A DNA stretch of 64,000 nucleotides from an uncultured Acidimicrobiales bacterium (GCA_958295925.1 OY282384.1:127572-191571); one strand, 5' to 3'; shown: positions 23,949-31,975, counted from the stretch's first letter. Numbers and translations are program-made. Notes: generated from the sequence alone by a model not told the origin.

Positions 23949-24062
23949 ATGGACGACGAGGAGTTATACATCCTAGCCACCTTGGCCATGGCCATCATCT
24001 TCACCGTGCTAGTAGTAAGCGCCGCTTGGCTTATTGCCAACCAAAACCCGCTGGCAGGATGA
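23949..24062 (+). CDS. Tiny single-pass membrane protein
   Basis: 37 aa. MDDEELYILATLAMAIIFTV and VVSAAWLIANQNP form an acidic N-terminus and a single membrane helix. No strong ribosome site is seen (AAAAGAATCAATTG). The amino-acid order is plausible for a membrane peptide. Function unknown. Confidence 0.4.
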   Translation: MDDEELYILATLAMAIIFTVLVVSAAWLIANQNPLAG

Positions 24063-24218
24063 GATAACTCCAAGAAAGCCCACCGGCCCACCTGGGAGCC
24101 ACACAGCGGCGTTTTAACAAGCCAAAGGACTCGCAGGACTACCCAGCCCGAAAAAACCCCAGGAATCACGGAACAAGCAATCACAACCCGTCCCACTCGG
24201 GCGAGAGAGAAAGCAGCA

Positions 24219-24806
24219 ATGCAAACTAAACCAGAGCAGATAGCCCTGTCCACCCACGTCTACCGACTCTACACTGACAAGCCGAGCTACAAGCAGATCG
24301 ACCAGATAATGAACGACTGCGGCAAACTCCGCAGCCGACTGGCCACCTACTGCCGGCAACTGGCCGACCAGGACCTCCCCGCCGCCGACCTGCCGGCAGC
24401 CCTCCAAGACCACGTCGACCAAATGCAACTCAGCGAAGACCCCGACGTCCAACCCCTGGACCCCGCCCTGGTAGAGAAGCTACGCCGGAACACCGCGCTG
24501 GAGTTCCAACGCCGAATGAACCAAGGCAAGGAACCAACAACCGAAGCCCCGCCGAACGACAAGCTCCACACCCTGACCCTGCAAGGGCCATTTGACCAAA
24601 CCATCAGGCTTCGACCCAGCGAAAGCAAGCATCCCAGGGCCGAAGTCCACGTCCCCGGCTTCCCCCACCTGTGGTTCTTCGTCGACCAACGCTACAACCT
24701 GAGCGCCCCGCCCAGAAACATCCAGCTCACCCGCAGCGGGCGAAAATTCAATATAGCCATCGTAGTGGAACGACCGCCCCGCGCCCCGGCAGCCGGCAGC
24801 CAGTAG
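24219..24806 (+). CDS. Possible N-terminal (REC/WED-like) half of a TnpB-type protein, without RuvC
   Basis: 195 aa, complete from ATG (GGGCGAGAGAGAAAGCAGCA upstream) to stop. VYRLYTDKPSYKQIDQIMND and CGKLRSRLATYCRQL resemble the TnpB N-terminus (RLYPT..Q..ln...g..R...N). A helical middle follows, and the end, PPRNIQLTRSGRKFNIAIVV, resembles the last beta strands of the TnpB wedge domain, just where a full-length TnpB would enter RuvC-I. The protein ends there. If right, it would be a nuclease-free RNA- or DNA-binding derivative. The resemblance is by pattern only and could be chance. Confidence 0.35.
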   Translation: MQTKPEQIALSTHVYRLYTDKPSYKQIDQIMNDCGKLRSRLATYCRQLADQDLPAADLPAALQDHVDQMQLSEDPDVQPLDPALVEKLRRNTALEFQRRMNQGKEPTTEAPPNDKLHTLTLQGPFDQTIRLRPSESKHPRAEVHVPGFPHLWFFVDQRYNLSAPPRNIQLTRSGRKFNIAIVVERPPRAPAAGSQ

Positions 24807-24860
24807 AAGCACCGGTAGAAGCAACACAACCGAGCACTCCGTCCTCAAGGAGAACGAAAC

Positions 24861-25463
24861 ATGAATGCCGCCCAAGTCGACCAAATCGACCAAAGCAAGC
24901 CCGCCAAGCCGGAATGGACAATCTACGTCCGCACCGCGGCCATCACCATCATGGCAGTGAGCTGGGGATTCCCAGCCCTGGTTCTACCCATCGGGCTGTA
25001 CCTAGCCGTCACCGGCCAGACCGAATGGTCCGAACTGCGCCACGCGCCCCACGCCACCGCCGTCTTCCTCGCGGTCGGAGCCCTCTGCTGGCTGGCCCAC
25101 CGCCAGGTCCGCAAAATAGAACGCCGCTGGGACGAAAGCATCCAACAATACAACACTGCCCAAGAAGCCATCCCCCAGGCACCGAACTACCGGAAGCCTC
25201 CTGCCGAACCAGCCCCCCAGCGGCCCAACCCCGCCCGTTGGATCGGAATGATCGGCAGCATCGCCTTCTGGAGCATCCTCGCCTACCTATTGGCCACCTA
25301 TTTCATCATCCAGCCGGAAAGCAACCCCGGTTGGCATTCCTGGATCTACCTGGTACTAACCGCCGCCTTCGGGGCAATGCTGGTAGGCCACTTTGCCGAG
25401 ACCAACGACAAGAAGAAAGAAAAGCAGCGCCAAGCGATAACACACTACGACGACCTGGTATAG
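24861..25463 (+). CDS. Multi-pass membrane protein
   Basis: 200 aa, start preceded by CAAGGAGAACGAAAC. Four hydrophobic segments are visible: AAITIMAVSWGFPALVLPIG, TAVFLAVGALCWLA, IGSIAFWSILAYLLATYFII and WIYLVLTAAFGAMLV. The connecting loop after the second is basic and helical (RQVRKIERRWDESI). The C-terminus is charged (NDKKKEKQRQ). No family was recognised. It precedes the RelA-like gene by 53 nt. Confidence 0.55.
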   Translation: MNAAQVDQIDQSKPAKPEWTIYVRTAAITIMAVSWGFPALVLPIGLYLAVTGQTEWSELRHAPHATAVFLAVGALCWLAHRQVRKIERRWDESIQQYNTAQEAIPQAPNYRKPPAEPAPQRPNPARWIGMIGSIAFWSILAYLLATYFIIQPESNPGWHSWIYLVLTAAFGAMLVGHFAETNDKKKEKQRQAITHYDDLV

Positions 25464-25516
25464 ACCAACCAGAGCCGAGACAGCAACCAGCCCACCCGAG
25501 CAGGAGTAAGAGCAAC

Positions 25517-26618
25517 ATGCCCCAACCCCGATTCCCCCAGCAATTCTCCGACGAAAGACTGGACCAGCTGGGCCGGCGACTGACCCAGCGAATCACCCCG
25601 GCCGACCGGGAAACCTTCGAGAACTACCTCCTGGTCCTGGACTCCCTGCGCCACCAGCTCACTCAGGAAATAATCAATCTGCTGGACCGGACCAGGCCGG
25701 AACTGCGCCAGGTCCGCCTCACCTCCCGTACTAAGAGAGCCGACTCCATCATCGCCAAACTCAAGCGCAACCCCGACCAGCCCCTGTCCCCAACTGCCCG
25801 ACATCCTGGGCCAAAGACTGGTCGTCCCAGGCGCCGCCCAGCAGCACCCGGCCGCCCAAGCCCTCCAAGACCACTTGGACCGACCCTATAACGAACCATA
25901 CGCCGACTCATGGGAACAACAGCACCAAGTCCTGGAATACGACGACAAGACCGGCCGGCCCAACGTCGGCTACCGGGCAATCCACTTAGACTTGCGGTAC
26001 CGCCGCCGGCCGGCGGAAATCCAGGTACAGACCCGAATCCAGAACCGCTGGCAGACCATCTCCGAACTGGCCTTCGCCCATGACCCCCAGATAAAGTACG
26101 GCGGCGGGAACGCCGGCGTCAAGGCCATGCTGATGGAACTGTCGGTCATCGGCAAGCAGGCCGACGCCGAGAACACCATGGCCGGCAACCTGGCCTTCGA
26201 ACAAGCGGCTGCCCACGCCGAAGAGCGAATACAGAGAACCTACCAGGGCGCCGGAACACCAACCGCGACACCGCCCCAGCCCACCGAGGAGCAATCCGAC
26301 ATGACTCAGCCGACGCCACAACTTCTACATTTCCTGATCGAACACGACCGGCACGGCAAGGAGCCGACCAGGATTACCCAATTCGCCGACCCGTACGAGG
26401 CCCGGGCCCAGCTCTACCCCCTAGACCTGGAACAGTTAGACGAACTGAACGCCAGCTTGGAATCTGGTGTACCCCTTCGGTGGGAGTACGTGATACTAAG
26501 CAGCACTTCGCTAGAGTCCACCATGGCGACGCATCACAGATATTATCTGTACGACTTCCAAGTCCACCGGCCCCCGGTGGAGGCAACGAACCAAGTAGGC
26601 GACCAGGAGAGCGAGTAA
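25517..26618 (+). pseudogene. RelA/SpoT-domain alarmone synthetase-like gene with one frameshift
   Basis: The first frame gives ENYLLVLDSLRHQLTQEIIN and RTKRADSIIAKLKRNPDQPL. The next frame continues LPDILGQRLVVPGAA, NVGYRAIHLDLRYRRRPAEI, QVQTRIQNRWQTISELAF and DPQIKYGGG. These are the (p)ppGpp synthetase landmarks: R-x-K/R..S-I-x-x-K, D-I-x-G-x-R, Y-R-x-x-H, E-x-Q-x-R/V-T and W...E. Deleting T25787 restores one frame. The C-terminal 80 residues (LLHFLIEHDRHGKEPT..) form a module shared with the broken 23.4-kb gene. If intact in vivo it would make alarmones from ATP and GDP/GTP. An assembly error is possible. Confidence 0.65.
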
Positions 26619-26620
26619 GA

Positions 26621-26974
26621 ATGGAAAGCGTACTAACGCGACACCTGAAGCAGTTCCTATTCGCCTTCTTTTTCACCCTGGTATTCCTCAGCCCACTCCT
26701 GGTCATCATGACCGCCGCGAAGTACCCGGTCGCCTTCTGGACCAGCTTCAGCACCTTAGGACTCGCCACCGCCCTGGCCTTCGTCGTGGACAATTATTAC
26801 GCCTTCACCAACAAAAGCCGCCACTTCCCGCGACTGCAACGAAAAGTGCCGCCGCCAACCTTCCCCTGGTGGCAGGTCATAGTCTGCGCCGCGCCCAGCG
26901 TGGTCTACGCCGGCTACTTCACAGCCAGCCTCATCTTAGGATTCAAAACGTTCGGCGACCGGCCCATACTTTGA
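26621..26974 (+). CDS. Multi-pass membrane protein
   Basis: 117 aa, start two bases after the RelA-like stop, with CAGGAGAGCGAG upstream. Three hydrophobic segments: FLFAFFFTLVFLSPLLVIMT, FWTSFSTLGLATALAFVV and VIVCAAPSVVYAGYFTASLI, with a basic loop between the second and third (NKSRHFPRLQRKV). Tight spacing suggests co-translation with the alarmone gene, perhaps an effector partner; this is inference. No family recognised. Confidence 0.55.
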   Translation: MESVLTRHLKQFLFAFFFTLVFLSPLLVIMTAAKYPVAFWTSFSTLGLATALAFVVDNYYAFTNKSRHFPRLQRKVPPPTFPWWQVIVCAAPSVVYAGYFTASLILGFKTFGDRPIL

Positions 26975-27102
26975 CGCCCCGCTCCGCCACCAACAACTGC
27001 AACCAACAACCTCCACCAAATTCCCCAACCCCATACCCCCACAAAAGCGCAACAACCCCGTAAAATAAGAGCAACCCCCATACTCCAATCGGAGGCCTCG
27101 CA

Positions 27103-27279
27103 ATGAACGGACCAGGAGCCCCCATCTTCTTCATGGCCCTCATGCTCTTCGGCAGCGGGATGCTCCTGCAGAACGTCGGCGCCGGCTGGGTCACCGTCGT
27201 CCCCGGCGTAACCCTGATCGCCGTCAGCATTCCCATGCTCTTATACGGCATCATGAACTTCACCGGCAACCGATCCTGA
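27103..27279 (+). CDS. Tiny two-helix membrane protein
   Basis: 58 aa, start preceded by CGGAGGCCTCGCA. IFFMALMLFGSGMLL and VTVVPGVTLIAVSIPMLLYG are two short hydrophobic segments joined by a Gly-rich turn. The end is TGNRS. A TAAAATAAG box lies about 40 nt upstream (27060-27068). Function unknown. Confidence 0.5.
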   Translation: MNGPGAPIFFMALMLFGSGMLLQNVGAGWVTVVPGVTLIAVSIPMLLYGIMNFTGNRS

Positions 27280-27312
27280 GGGAAGTCCTGAGCAAAGCAG
27301 ACCCCAGCCAAC

Positions 27313-27347
27313 ACTCAGCACTCAGCACTCAGCACTCAGCACTCAGC
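27313..27347 (+). repeat. 7-nt intergenic tandem repeat
   Basis: Five perfect copies of ACTCAGC between two small membrane-protein genes, ending just before the Shine-Dalgarno sequence of the next gene. The unit is not a multiple of 3. Confidence 0.95.
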
Positions 27348-27366
27348 ACAACAGGAGGCAAACGCC

Positions 27367-27879
27367 ATGAACGACTCCCCCGTCGTACTGATAATCTCCG
27401 TCGCCATGCTGATCATGTCCGTCATATGGCTCATCAGCTCCATCTCGGACCTGAACTATGAAATCAACCAAGGCAAGACGGTTGCCGAGCGAGAAGCCGA
27501 CCGCCAGGCTGCCCTGGACCACTACCAAGCCCGGCAGGAGCTAGTTACCAGCATCAGAGAAGCCCCCTGGTACTTGAAGGTAATCCCCAGCATCATCGTC
27601 CTGGCCATCGTCGCCTGCCTGGGCTACGGGGGCTACCTCCTGCACCAGGAAAACAACCTCAGCAAAGAAGAAAAGTGGGAGAGAGAACTAGCCGACGCTG
27701 CGAACCACCGCGCCCGCTCCGCCGAGAGGGAGGAAAGGAAACGGCTACGGGGGCTGGGCTACCCCCGAACCGAAGCCAGATACCTGGCCCGCCAGCAGGG
27801 CGAACTGGAACGACAGCACTACCTGGGAAACACCCGGGCTTATCGGAGCAGTCCGGCACGGCATGCACCCTGGAACTGA
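27367..27879 (+). CDS. Membrane protein with two helices and basic cytoplasmic tail
   Basis: 170 aa, start preceded by CAGGAGGCAAACGCC. Segments VVLIISVAMLIMSVIWLISS near the N-terminus and VIPSIIVLAIVACLGYGGYL near residues 75-95 are membrane helices. Between them lies a charged helix (VAEREADRQAALDHYQARQE). The C-terminal 70 residues are rich in Arg/Glu and helical. The stop codon lies inside the first unit of an 11-nt tandem repeat. Function unknown. Confidence 0.55.
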   Translation: MNDSPVVLIISVAMLIMSVIWLISSISDLNYEINQGKTVAEREADRQAALDHYQARQELVTSIREAPWYLKVIPSIIVLAIVACLGYGGYLLHQENNLSKEEKWERELADAANHRARSAEREERKRLRGLGYPRTEARYLARQQGELERQHYLGNTRAYRSSPARHAPWN

Positions 27880-27924
27880 CCTGGAACTGACCTGGAACTG
27901 ACCTGGAACTGACCTGGAACTGAG
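27870..27924 (+). repeat. 11-nt tandem repeat starting at a stop codon
   Basis: Five copies of CTGGAACTGAC, the last with one substitution. The TGA of the upstream gene is in the first copy, so all expansion lies outside the reading frame. Confidence 0.96.
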
Positions 27925-28034
27925 CAGAAGCCGATAAACAGAGGCAACCAAGGCCAGCAAGTCCCCCCAAACGGCCACCGGCCCCCTAGAATGGAAATAG
28001 AACGAAAACAAGCATTCGCTACAGGAGAGAGACC

Positions 28035-28355
28035 GTGCCGCCTAGGACTCGCTACCTCACCATGGCCCTGCTCAGCGCATTGGTGTTACTGAGCGCCACC
28101 CTAGGACAACTCCAGACTACGCCGACCATCCAGGCCATCACCGACCTCCAGCCGGGAGAGAACCACCCCGCCCAAGCCCCGGACAGCACCGAGACCACTC
28201 TGCTGGAAATGCAACAGATACTAGACGACGCCTTCTGGCAAGAAGCCAACGCTGCGCTGGAGGAAGGACAGAGCTTCATCCAACAGGGACAAGCCCTGGC
28301 AGATGACTACAACGCCAGGTTGGAAGAACTAAAGCAAGCCCAGCCCGGACTCTAG
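28035..28355 (+). CDS. Small exported or anchored helical protein
   Basis: 106 aa with a GTG start preceded by ACAGGAGAGAGACC. A basic start and hydrophobic stretch (LTMALLSALVLLSATLGQL) form a signal peptide or anchor. The rest is Pro/Glu-rich and then helical (LEMQQILDDAFWQEANAALE, EGQSFIQQGQALADDYNARL). Followed 24 nt later by another anchored helical protein. Function unknown. Confidence 0.5.
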   Translation: MPPRTRYLTMALLSALVLLSATLGQLQTTPTIQAITDLQPGENHPAQAPDSTETTLLEMQQILDDAFWQEANAALEEGQSFIQQGQALADDYNARLEELKQAQPGL

Positions 28356-28379
28356 CGATAAAGTAAAAGGAACAACGCC

Positions 28380-28814
28380 ATGGATTGGAGAACCTCCGTC
28401 ATCTGGACACTGGCCGCCTTCCTGGCCACCGCCGCCCTGGCCAGCTACGGATTGGGCTACCACGCCCTGAACACCGGTCCCACCCCGGAAGCAGCACGCC
28501 AAGCCTTAGAACATGCCAAGCAGAGAGAAAACGCGGCCCGCCACGAACTGACGACGCTGAGCGACGAACACCAGGAAGAACGCCGAGCAATGGAAGCCAA
28601 GTGGGAAACCGAAGAAATAGCCACCCCCAAGGAGAACTACCACTACGGAAAACTGGTAGTCCATCACGACGAAGAACGCGCCGAGGCCCACCGAGCCTGG
28701 GTCAAAACCCTGAAAGACTTGGTCGAAGCCATCGCCGCGCTGGAAAAGGCGCTCAGCGCCGCCGCAGCGACGGACAACCCGCCGGCAGCCCCGCCGGAAC
28801 CAAGCCAGCCATAG
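28380..28814 (+). CDS. Membrane-anchored coiled-coil protein
   Basis: 144 aa, ATG after AAAAGGAACAACGCC. One N-terminal membrane helix (VIWTLAAFLATAALASYGLG) is followed by a long charged helix (AARQALEHAKQRENAARHEL, DEHQEERRAMEAKWETEE), then a second helical part and a Pro/Ala tail. Similar in plan to the preceding gene. No family recognised. Confidence 0.5.
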   Translation: MDWRTSVIWTLAAFLATAALASYGLGYHALNTGPTPEAARQALEHAKQRENAARHELTTLSDEHQEERRAMEAKWETEEIATPKENYHYGKLVVHHDEERAEAHRAWVKTLKDLVEAIAALEKALSAAAATDNPPAAPPEPSQP

Positions 28815-28851
28815 CTGCAGATAACCAACCCAGGCCAGCAAGGAGACCACC

Positions 28852-28998
28852 ATGACCTGCAAATGCAACCCAGACTGCTCCTGCGTCCAAAAACCCCACG
28901 ACGACGATCCAATAGAGAGCCTTATACTTTCCGCCGTCATGGTCGTCGGAGTGCCCCTATGGGTATGGCTGCTGCTCGGCAGCGGATGGTTCCACTAA
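28852..28998 (+). CDS. Tiny Cys-rich membrane protein
   Basis: 48 aa, start preceded by AAGGAGACCACC. MTCKCNPDCSCVQKP gives four Cys in the first 12 residues, then a short acidic stretch and one membrane helix (ILSAVMVVGVPLWVWLLLG). A Cys cluster before a helix could bind metal or form disulfides. Function unknown. Confidence 0.5.
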   Translation: MTCKCNPDCSCVQKPHDDDPIESLILSAVMVVGVPLWVWLLLGSGWFH

Positions 28999-29072
28999 CC
29001 CTCAAAGTCGGAAGAACAACGCCAGAACAGCAACGCCGCCCCCAAAGGCCAGGAGCAACCCAAGGAGGAAAG

Positions 29073-29258
29073 ATGGAAGAATACTTCGACCACCACCCGG
29101 ACAACTACTCCGGTCAGCGTTACTCCCCCTACTCCAGGGAACATACGCAACGGCGACACTCTCCCGAGGACCGCGGAGCCTATGTATTCCTATTCATCTT
29201 TCTATTGAGCTTCGCCGGCGCAGCCCTACTCCTGGCTGAGCTAATCTGCCCATACTAG
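29073..29258 (+). CDS. Tiny membrane protein of the YSPY group
   Basis: 61 aa, start preceded by CAAGGAGGAAAG. The N-terminus contains NYSGQRYSPYSREH, related to the NYSPYP motif of neighbours. A charged section follows (RRHSPEDRG) and then one membrane helix (VFLFIFLLSFAGAALLLAEL). Function unknown. Confidence 0.5.
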   Translation: MEEYFDHHPDNYSGQRYSPYSREHTQRRHSPEDRGAYVFLFIFLLSFAGAALLLAELICPY

Positions 29259-29310
29259 CCTAGCCTAGCCAGACCAACCCACAACGCCACGCCAGGAAGG
29301 AATGAAAGCG

Positions 29311-29472
29311 ATGAGCAAGCCCTGCTGCAAACAACAGGACTCCCAAGAACCCGAACCCAAAAAGAAAGAGACCTGGTTGCAGGAAAGCGCCAAGCCCCAC
29401 CTCGGACAGTTGCTCTTCATTACGTTGGCCTCCCTGGTCATACTGGCAATAAGGCTGCTCTGGACCGGCTAG
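29311..29472 (+). CDS. Tiny single-pass membrane protein
   Basis: 53 aa, start preceded by AGGAAGGAATGAAAGCG. Begins MSKPCCKQQD, then a Lys/Glu-rich stretch and one membrane helix (LLFITLASLVILAIRLLW). The two adjacent Cys could be modified. Function unknown. Confidence 0.45.
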   Translation: MSKPCCKQQDSQEPEPKKKETWLQESAKPHLGQLLFITLASLVILAIRLLWTG

Positions 29473-29473
29473 C

Positions 29474-29499
29474 CCCGCCAAGCAGTCCCGCCAAGCAGT
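29474..29499 (+). repeat. 13-nt intergenic tandem duplication
   Basis: CCCGCCAAGCAGT occurs twice perfectly just after a stop codon. The unit is not a multiple of 3. Confidence 0.9.
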
Positions 29500-29533
29500 C
29501 CCGAAGCAACTGCCCCAGGGAAGAGTGAAAGAG

Positions 29534-29749
29534 ATGAACGAAAGCAGCTACAGCCACGACTTCAACCACGACTTCAACCACGACTTCAACCAAGACTTCA
29601 ACCACGACTTCAACGAAAACTACTCCCCGTACCCCAAAACGGAAAAGGCGAAGCGACACGAACTCGGCGACGAAGGATGGATGTTCCTACTCTGCCTGCT
29701 GCTGGTCATCCTGGGCGGCGCGGCGCTCTTCGCCAGCAGATTAACCTGA
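29534..29749 (+). CDS. Tiny membrane protein with DFNH repeats and NYSPYP motif
   Basis: 71 aa from the ATG after GAAGAGTGAAAGAG. The N-terminus is five copies of the HDFN repeat from a 12-nt tandem array, immediately followed by ENYSPYPKTEK. A charged stretch precedes one membrane helix (WMFLLCLLLVILGGAALFA). It shows the motif family most clearly: repeat, NYSPYP, helix. The repeat number probably varies among strains. Confidence 0.55.
   Translation: MNESSYSHDFNHDFNHDFNQDFNHDFNENYSPYPKTEKAKRHELGDEGWMFLLCLLLVILGGAALFASRLT
29555..29614 (+). repeat. 12-nt in-frame tandem repeat (HDFN), five copies
   Basis: Five copies of CACGACTTCAAC, one with CAA in place of CAC. Confidence 0.96.
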
Positions 29750-29764
29750 ACAACAGGAGAAAAC

Positions 29765-29869
29765 GTGACCACCGTCTGGGGCAGCGGCCTCCTGGCCCTG
29801 GCCGGCTTGGCCGGCGGCTGCTACCGCTGGGAGAAGAACAGGAAACAAACCGCCGAAACCCGGAACTAA
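29765..29869 (+). CDS. Tiny membrane peptide
   Basis: 34 aa with a GTG start preceded by ACAGGAGAAAAC. TTVWGSGLLALAGLAGGCYR is a short Gly/Leu-rich hydrophobic stretch followed by a basic tail (WEKNRKQTAETRN). Its place in a tight run of similar genes supports it, but the size leaves doubt. Confidence 0.35.
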   Translation: MTTVWGSGLLALAGLAGGCYRWEKNRKQTAETRN

Positions 29870-29893
29870 TCCAAACCCAGGAGGAAAAATAAT

Positions 29894-30124
29894 ATGGACG
29901 ACCGAACCGGACCAGCGCTGTTTATGATCTTCGTAACCCTCATCCTGGTAGGGGCCGGCTTCATGCTGATCAGACAATTCGAAGGTTGGCCGGTCATCGC
30001 AATCACCGCCGCCATCGTCGTCCTGGCCGCCGGCGTACTGCTCTACGGTTTCTACATTTTCATGGTCAACGAACACGCCGGTTGGCGCGGGCAGGAAGGA
30101 AAGCGGCAATCCAAGAGAAAATAG
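29894..30124 (+). CDS. Small two-helix membrane protein
   Basis: 76 aa, start preceded by CAGGAGGAAAAATAAT. Two hydrophobic segments (ALFMIFVTLILVGAGFMLI, VIAITAAIVVLAAGVLLYGF) with a short charged loop, then a basic end (GQEGKRQSKRK). Function unknown. Confidence 0.5.
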   Translation: MDDRTGPALFMIFVTLILVGAGFMLIRQFEGWPVIAITAAIVVLAAGVLLYGFYIFMVNEHAGWRGQEGKRQSKRK

Positions 30125-30183
30125 GGCCAGGACCCAGCCAAGGCCCACCGCCAAGTCCCGGCTACACCAGAAGGAGCAAAGCC

Positions 30184-31419
30184 ATGCCCCGACCATCGCC
30201 CCGACCATCGCCCCGACCATCGCCCCGACCATCGCCCCGACCATCGCCCCGACCATCGCCCCGACCATCGCCCCGACCATGGGAACCGCCACCCGACCTA
30301 CTCGGCATCACCCTGATCGTCCTGGGCTTCGCCATCGCCGGCAGCGGCGCCGGCCTGCTCTATCTCTACGAAGTCAGCGACAGCGCCAGCCCCGCCTGGC
30401 CGGAATGGCGGGTCATCGCCGTCGCCTGGAGCTGCTGCTTCCTGGGCCTAACCAGCTTCGCCTACGGATTCTGGCGGTATCAATCCAATAAAACCCTGGG
30501 CTGGCACCGGGAACTGGACAAGCTGCGGTCGCTGCCCGAAGCCGAGCAGTGGACCCGCGGCCAGGGCCAGGCCTACCGGGCTCTGCGCCAGGCCGGACAC
30601 TCCAAAGCCCGGGCAGAACAGCTGGCCACAGAACAGATGGAACAGCTCCAGCAACTCTCCCGCCAAAGTAGAAGCGATGACGGCCCCGAGGACCACGGCC
30701 AGCCCCCGGGCCAGCCCCCGGGCCAGCCCCCGGGCCAACCCCGGAGACAACCCGATGAACCAACTCCAGGGCCAGGCAACCGGCCAAGCAGTCCACAAAC
30801 CCACCAGAGAGTCTACGAAAGAGTCTACGGCCAGAGCGACCACTACGACCAGAGCGACCACTGCGACCGGCGCTATCGCCAGACCGGCCAGGGCGACCCC
30901 ACCGTCATCGCCACCGGCCTCTTCGGCATCGGCGTACTAGGGCTCTGCCTCCTGGGAGTCGCCGCGGTCACCGCCCTGGAAATAAAAGAACAGCGACAGC
31001 AGCGGCAACGACAACCACAACGACAACCACGCCAGCCCCGCCGCTACATCGACATCAGCACCATACAACCCCAGGCAATACAGCCCCAGACAACAGAACC
31101 CCAGACGATACCCGCTCACACCCCAGGCCACATACCAGGCCACATCCCAGGAGTGAAAGGCCATGCCAAGAACCAGAAGCGAATCACCGAAGCAACAGAA
31201 AGAACCGCCGCTGCCCACCGCCTACGACCAGGTCGGAGCAGCGATGCTGCTGGTCGGCGCCTTCCTGGCGACCGGCGGAAGCTTCCTGCTCTATTACCTG
31301 GAGACCAGGCCGGCACTGACCTACGCCGTACCCATCCTGACCCTGGCCACCCTGCTGCTGGTCTGGGGCTTCCATCGCTACCAGAACCACGGCCTGAAAA
31401 GCCGAGAAAGGGAGAGTAA
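30184..31419 (+). CDS. Membrane protein with PRPS repeats; probably two genes joined by lost stops
   Basis: The frame opens MPRPSPRPS (eight PRPS-like units from a 12-nt repeat), then two membrane helices (ITLIVLGFAIAGSGAGLLYL, IAVAWSCCFLGLTSFAYGF) and a helical tail containing YRALRQAGHSKARAEQLATE. That half aligns with the separate 141-aa gene at 31.16 kb (VALRHAGHSKDQAAQLAQQQ). A PGQP repeat and another membrane segment (IATGLFGIGVLGLCLLGVAA) follow, then the frame runs 257 nt into the next gene. A second ATG at about 30755, and the overlap, suggest that one or two indels fused neighbouring genes. Treat the C-terminal part with caution. Confidence 0.4.
   Translation: MPRPSPRPSPRPSPRPSPRPSPRPSPRPSPRPWEPPPDLLGITLIVLGFAIAGSGAGLLYLYEVSDSASPAWPEWRVIAVAWSCCFLGLTSFAYGFWRYQSNKTLGWHRELDKLRSLPEAEQWTRGQGQAYRALRQAGHSKARAEQLATEQMEQLQQLSRQSRSDDGPEDHGQPPGQPPGQPPGQPRRQPDEPTPGPGNRPSSPQTHQRVYERVYGQSDHYDQSDHCDRRYRQTGQGDPTVIATGLFGIGVLGLCLLGVAAVTALEIKEQRQQRQRQPQRQPRQPRRYIDISTIQPQAIQPQTTEPQTIPAHTPGHIPGHIPGVKGHAKNQKRITEATERTAAAHRLRPGRSSDAAGRRLPGDRRKLPALLPGDQAGTDLRRTHPDPGHPAAGLGLPSLPEPRPEKPRKGE
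30187..30281 (+). repeat. 12-nt in-frame tandem repeat (PRPS), about eight copies
   Basis: About eight copies of CCGACCATCGCC starting right after the initiation codon. Confidence 0.96.
30697..30744 (+). repeat. 12-nt in-frame tandem repeat (GQPP)
   Basis: Three perfect copies of GGCCAGCCCCCG and a diverged fourth, between the two membrane-helix parts of the long frame. Confidence 0.93.
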
Positions 31420-31588
31420 ATACCTGGCAACTCTCTCCGAGGAAGCAAAGTGGCAACGCAGCGAAGCCCACGCCCGCGTCGCCCTGCGCCACGCCGGACA
31501 CTCAAAGGACCAGGCCGCCCAGCTGGCCCAGCAGCAGATAGCAACATTGAAGCAGATGACCGCCGGACTCCCACCGAGGAATCCCTAG
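31163..31588 (+). CDS. Two-helix membrane protein, paralogue of the preceding N-terminal half
   Basis: 141 aa, start preceded by CCAGGAGTGAAAGGCC. Membrane helices AAMLLVGAFLATGGSFLLYY and VPILTLATLLLVWGFHRYQ are followed by a cytoplasmic helical part (ESKYLATLSEEAKWQRSEAH, then ARVALRHAGHSKDQAAQL). Same order as the N-terminal half of the upstream gene, including the xALRxAGHSK motif. Function unknown. Confidence 0.55.
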   Translation: MPRTRSESPKQQKEPPLPTAYDQVGAAMLLVGAFLATGGSFLLYYLETRPALTYAVPILTLATLLLVWGFHRYQNHGLKSRERESKYLATLSEEAKWQRSEAHARVALRHAGHSKDQAAQLAQQQIATLKQMTAGLPPRNP

Positions 31589-31608
31589 CCGCTACGGCTC
31601 CCAGCCAG

Positions 31609-31614
31609 TATAAT
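31609..31614 (+). promoter_or_regulatory. Candidate -10 box
   Basis: A perfect TATAAT hexamer about 37 nt before the next gene start. No good -35 hexamer is seen at 16-18 nt. Confidence 0.35.
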
Positions 31615-31650
31615 GCACCCAGACCCCCAAACCAACAATGAGAATCGGAG

Positions 31651-31962
31651 ATGCAACGAACAAGACGAACCAGACGAACCACCCGCCACGCGCCAAGAAC
31701 CCCCAGCGCACCCCAGAGCGAGGAGCCTCCACTAAGAACAAGAGGGCAAACGACAAGCCAACAGCGGCTGGGAACCGCCCTCGGGCTCATCGCCCTGACC
31801 CCGGCCCTGGCAGTCGCCACCACCCTGTCGGTGCAGCTACTGAGCGGGCAACCACGAACCGAATGGCTGCTGCCAGCCTGGACCGCCTGGCCCGCCGGCA
31901 TAGCCCTATGGGGCTGCCTCATCTGGATACTTCGACAGCACGACCCCGACAAGTTAATCTAA
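31651..31962 (+). CDS. Two-helix membrane protein
   Basis: 103 aa, start preceded by GAATCGGAG. A very basic N-terminus (RTRRTRRTTRHA) and a Pro-rich section precede two hydrophobic segments: LGLIALTPALAVATTLSVQL and WPAGIALWGCLIWIL. The Arg-rich end should face the cytoplasm. The next gene follows by 13 nt. Function unknown. Confidence 0.45.
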   Translation: MQRTRRTRRTTRHAPRTPSAPQSEEPPLRTRGQTTSQQRLGTALGLIALTPALAVATTLSVQLLSGQPRTEWLLPAWTAWPAGIALWGCLIWILRQHDPDKLI

Positions 31963-31975
31963 CCCGGGAGAGAAC

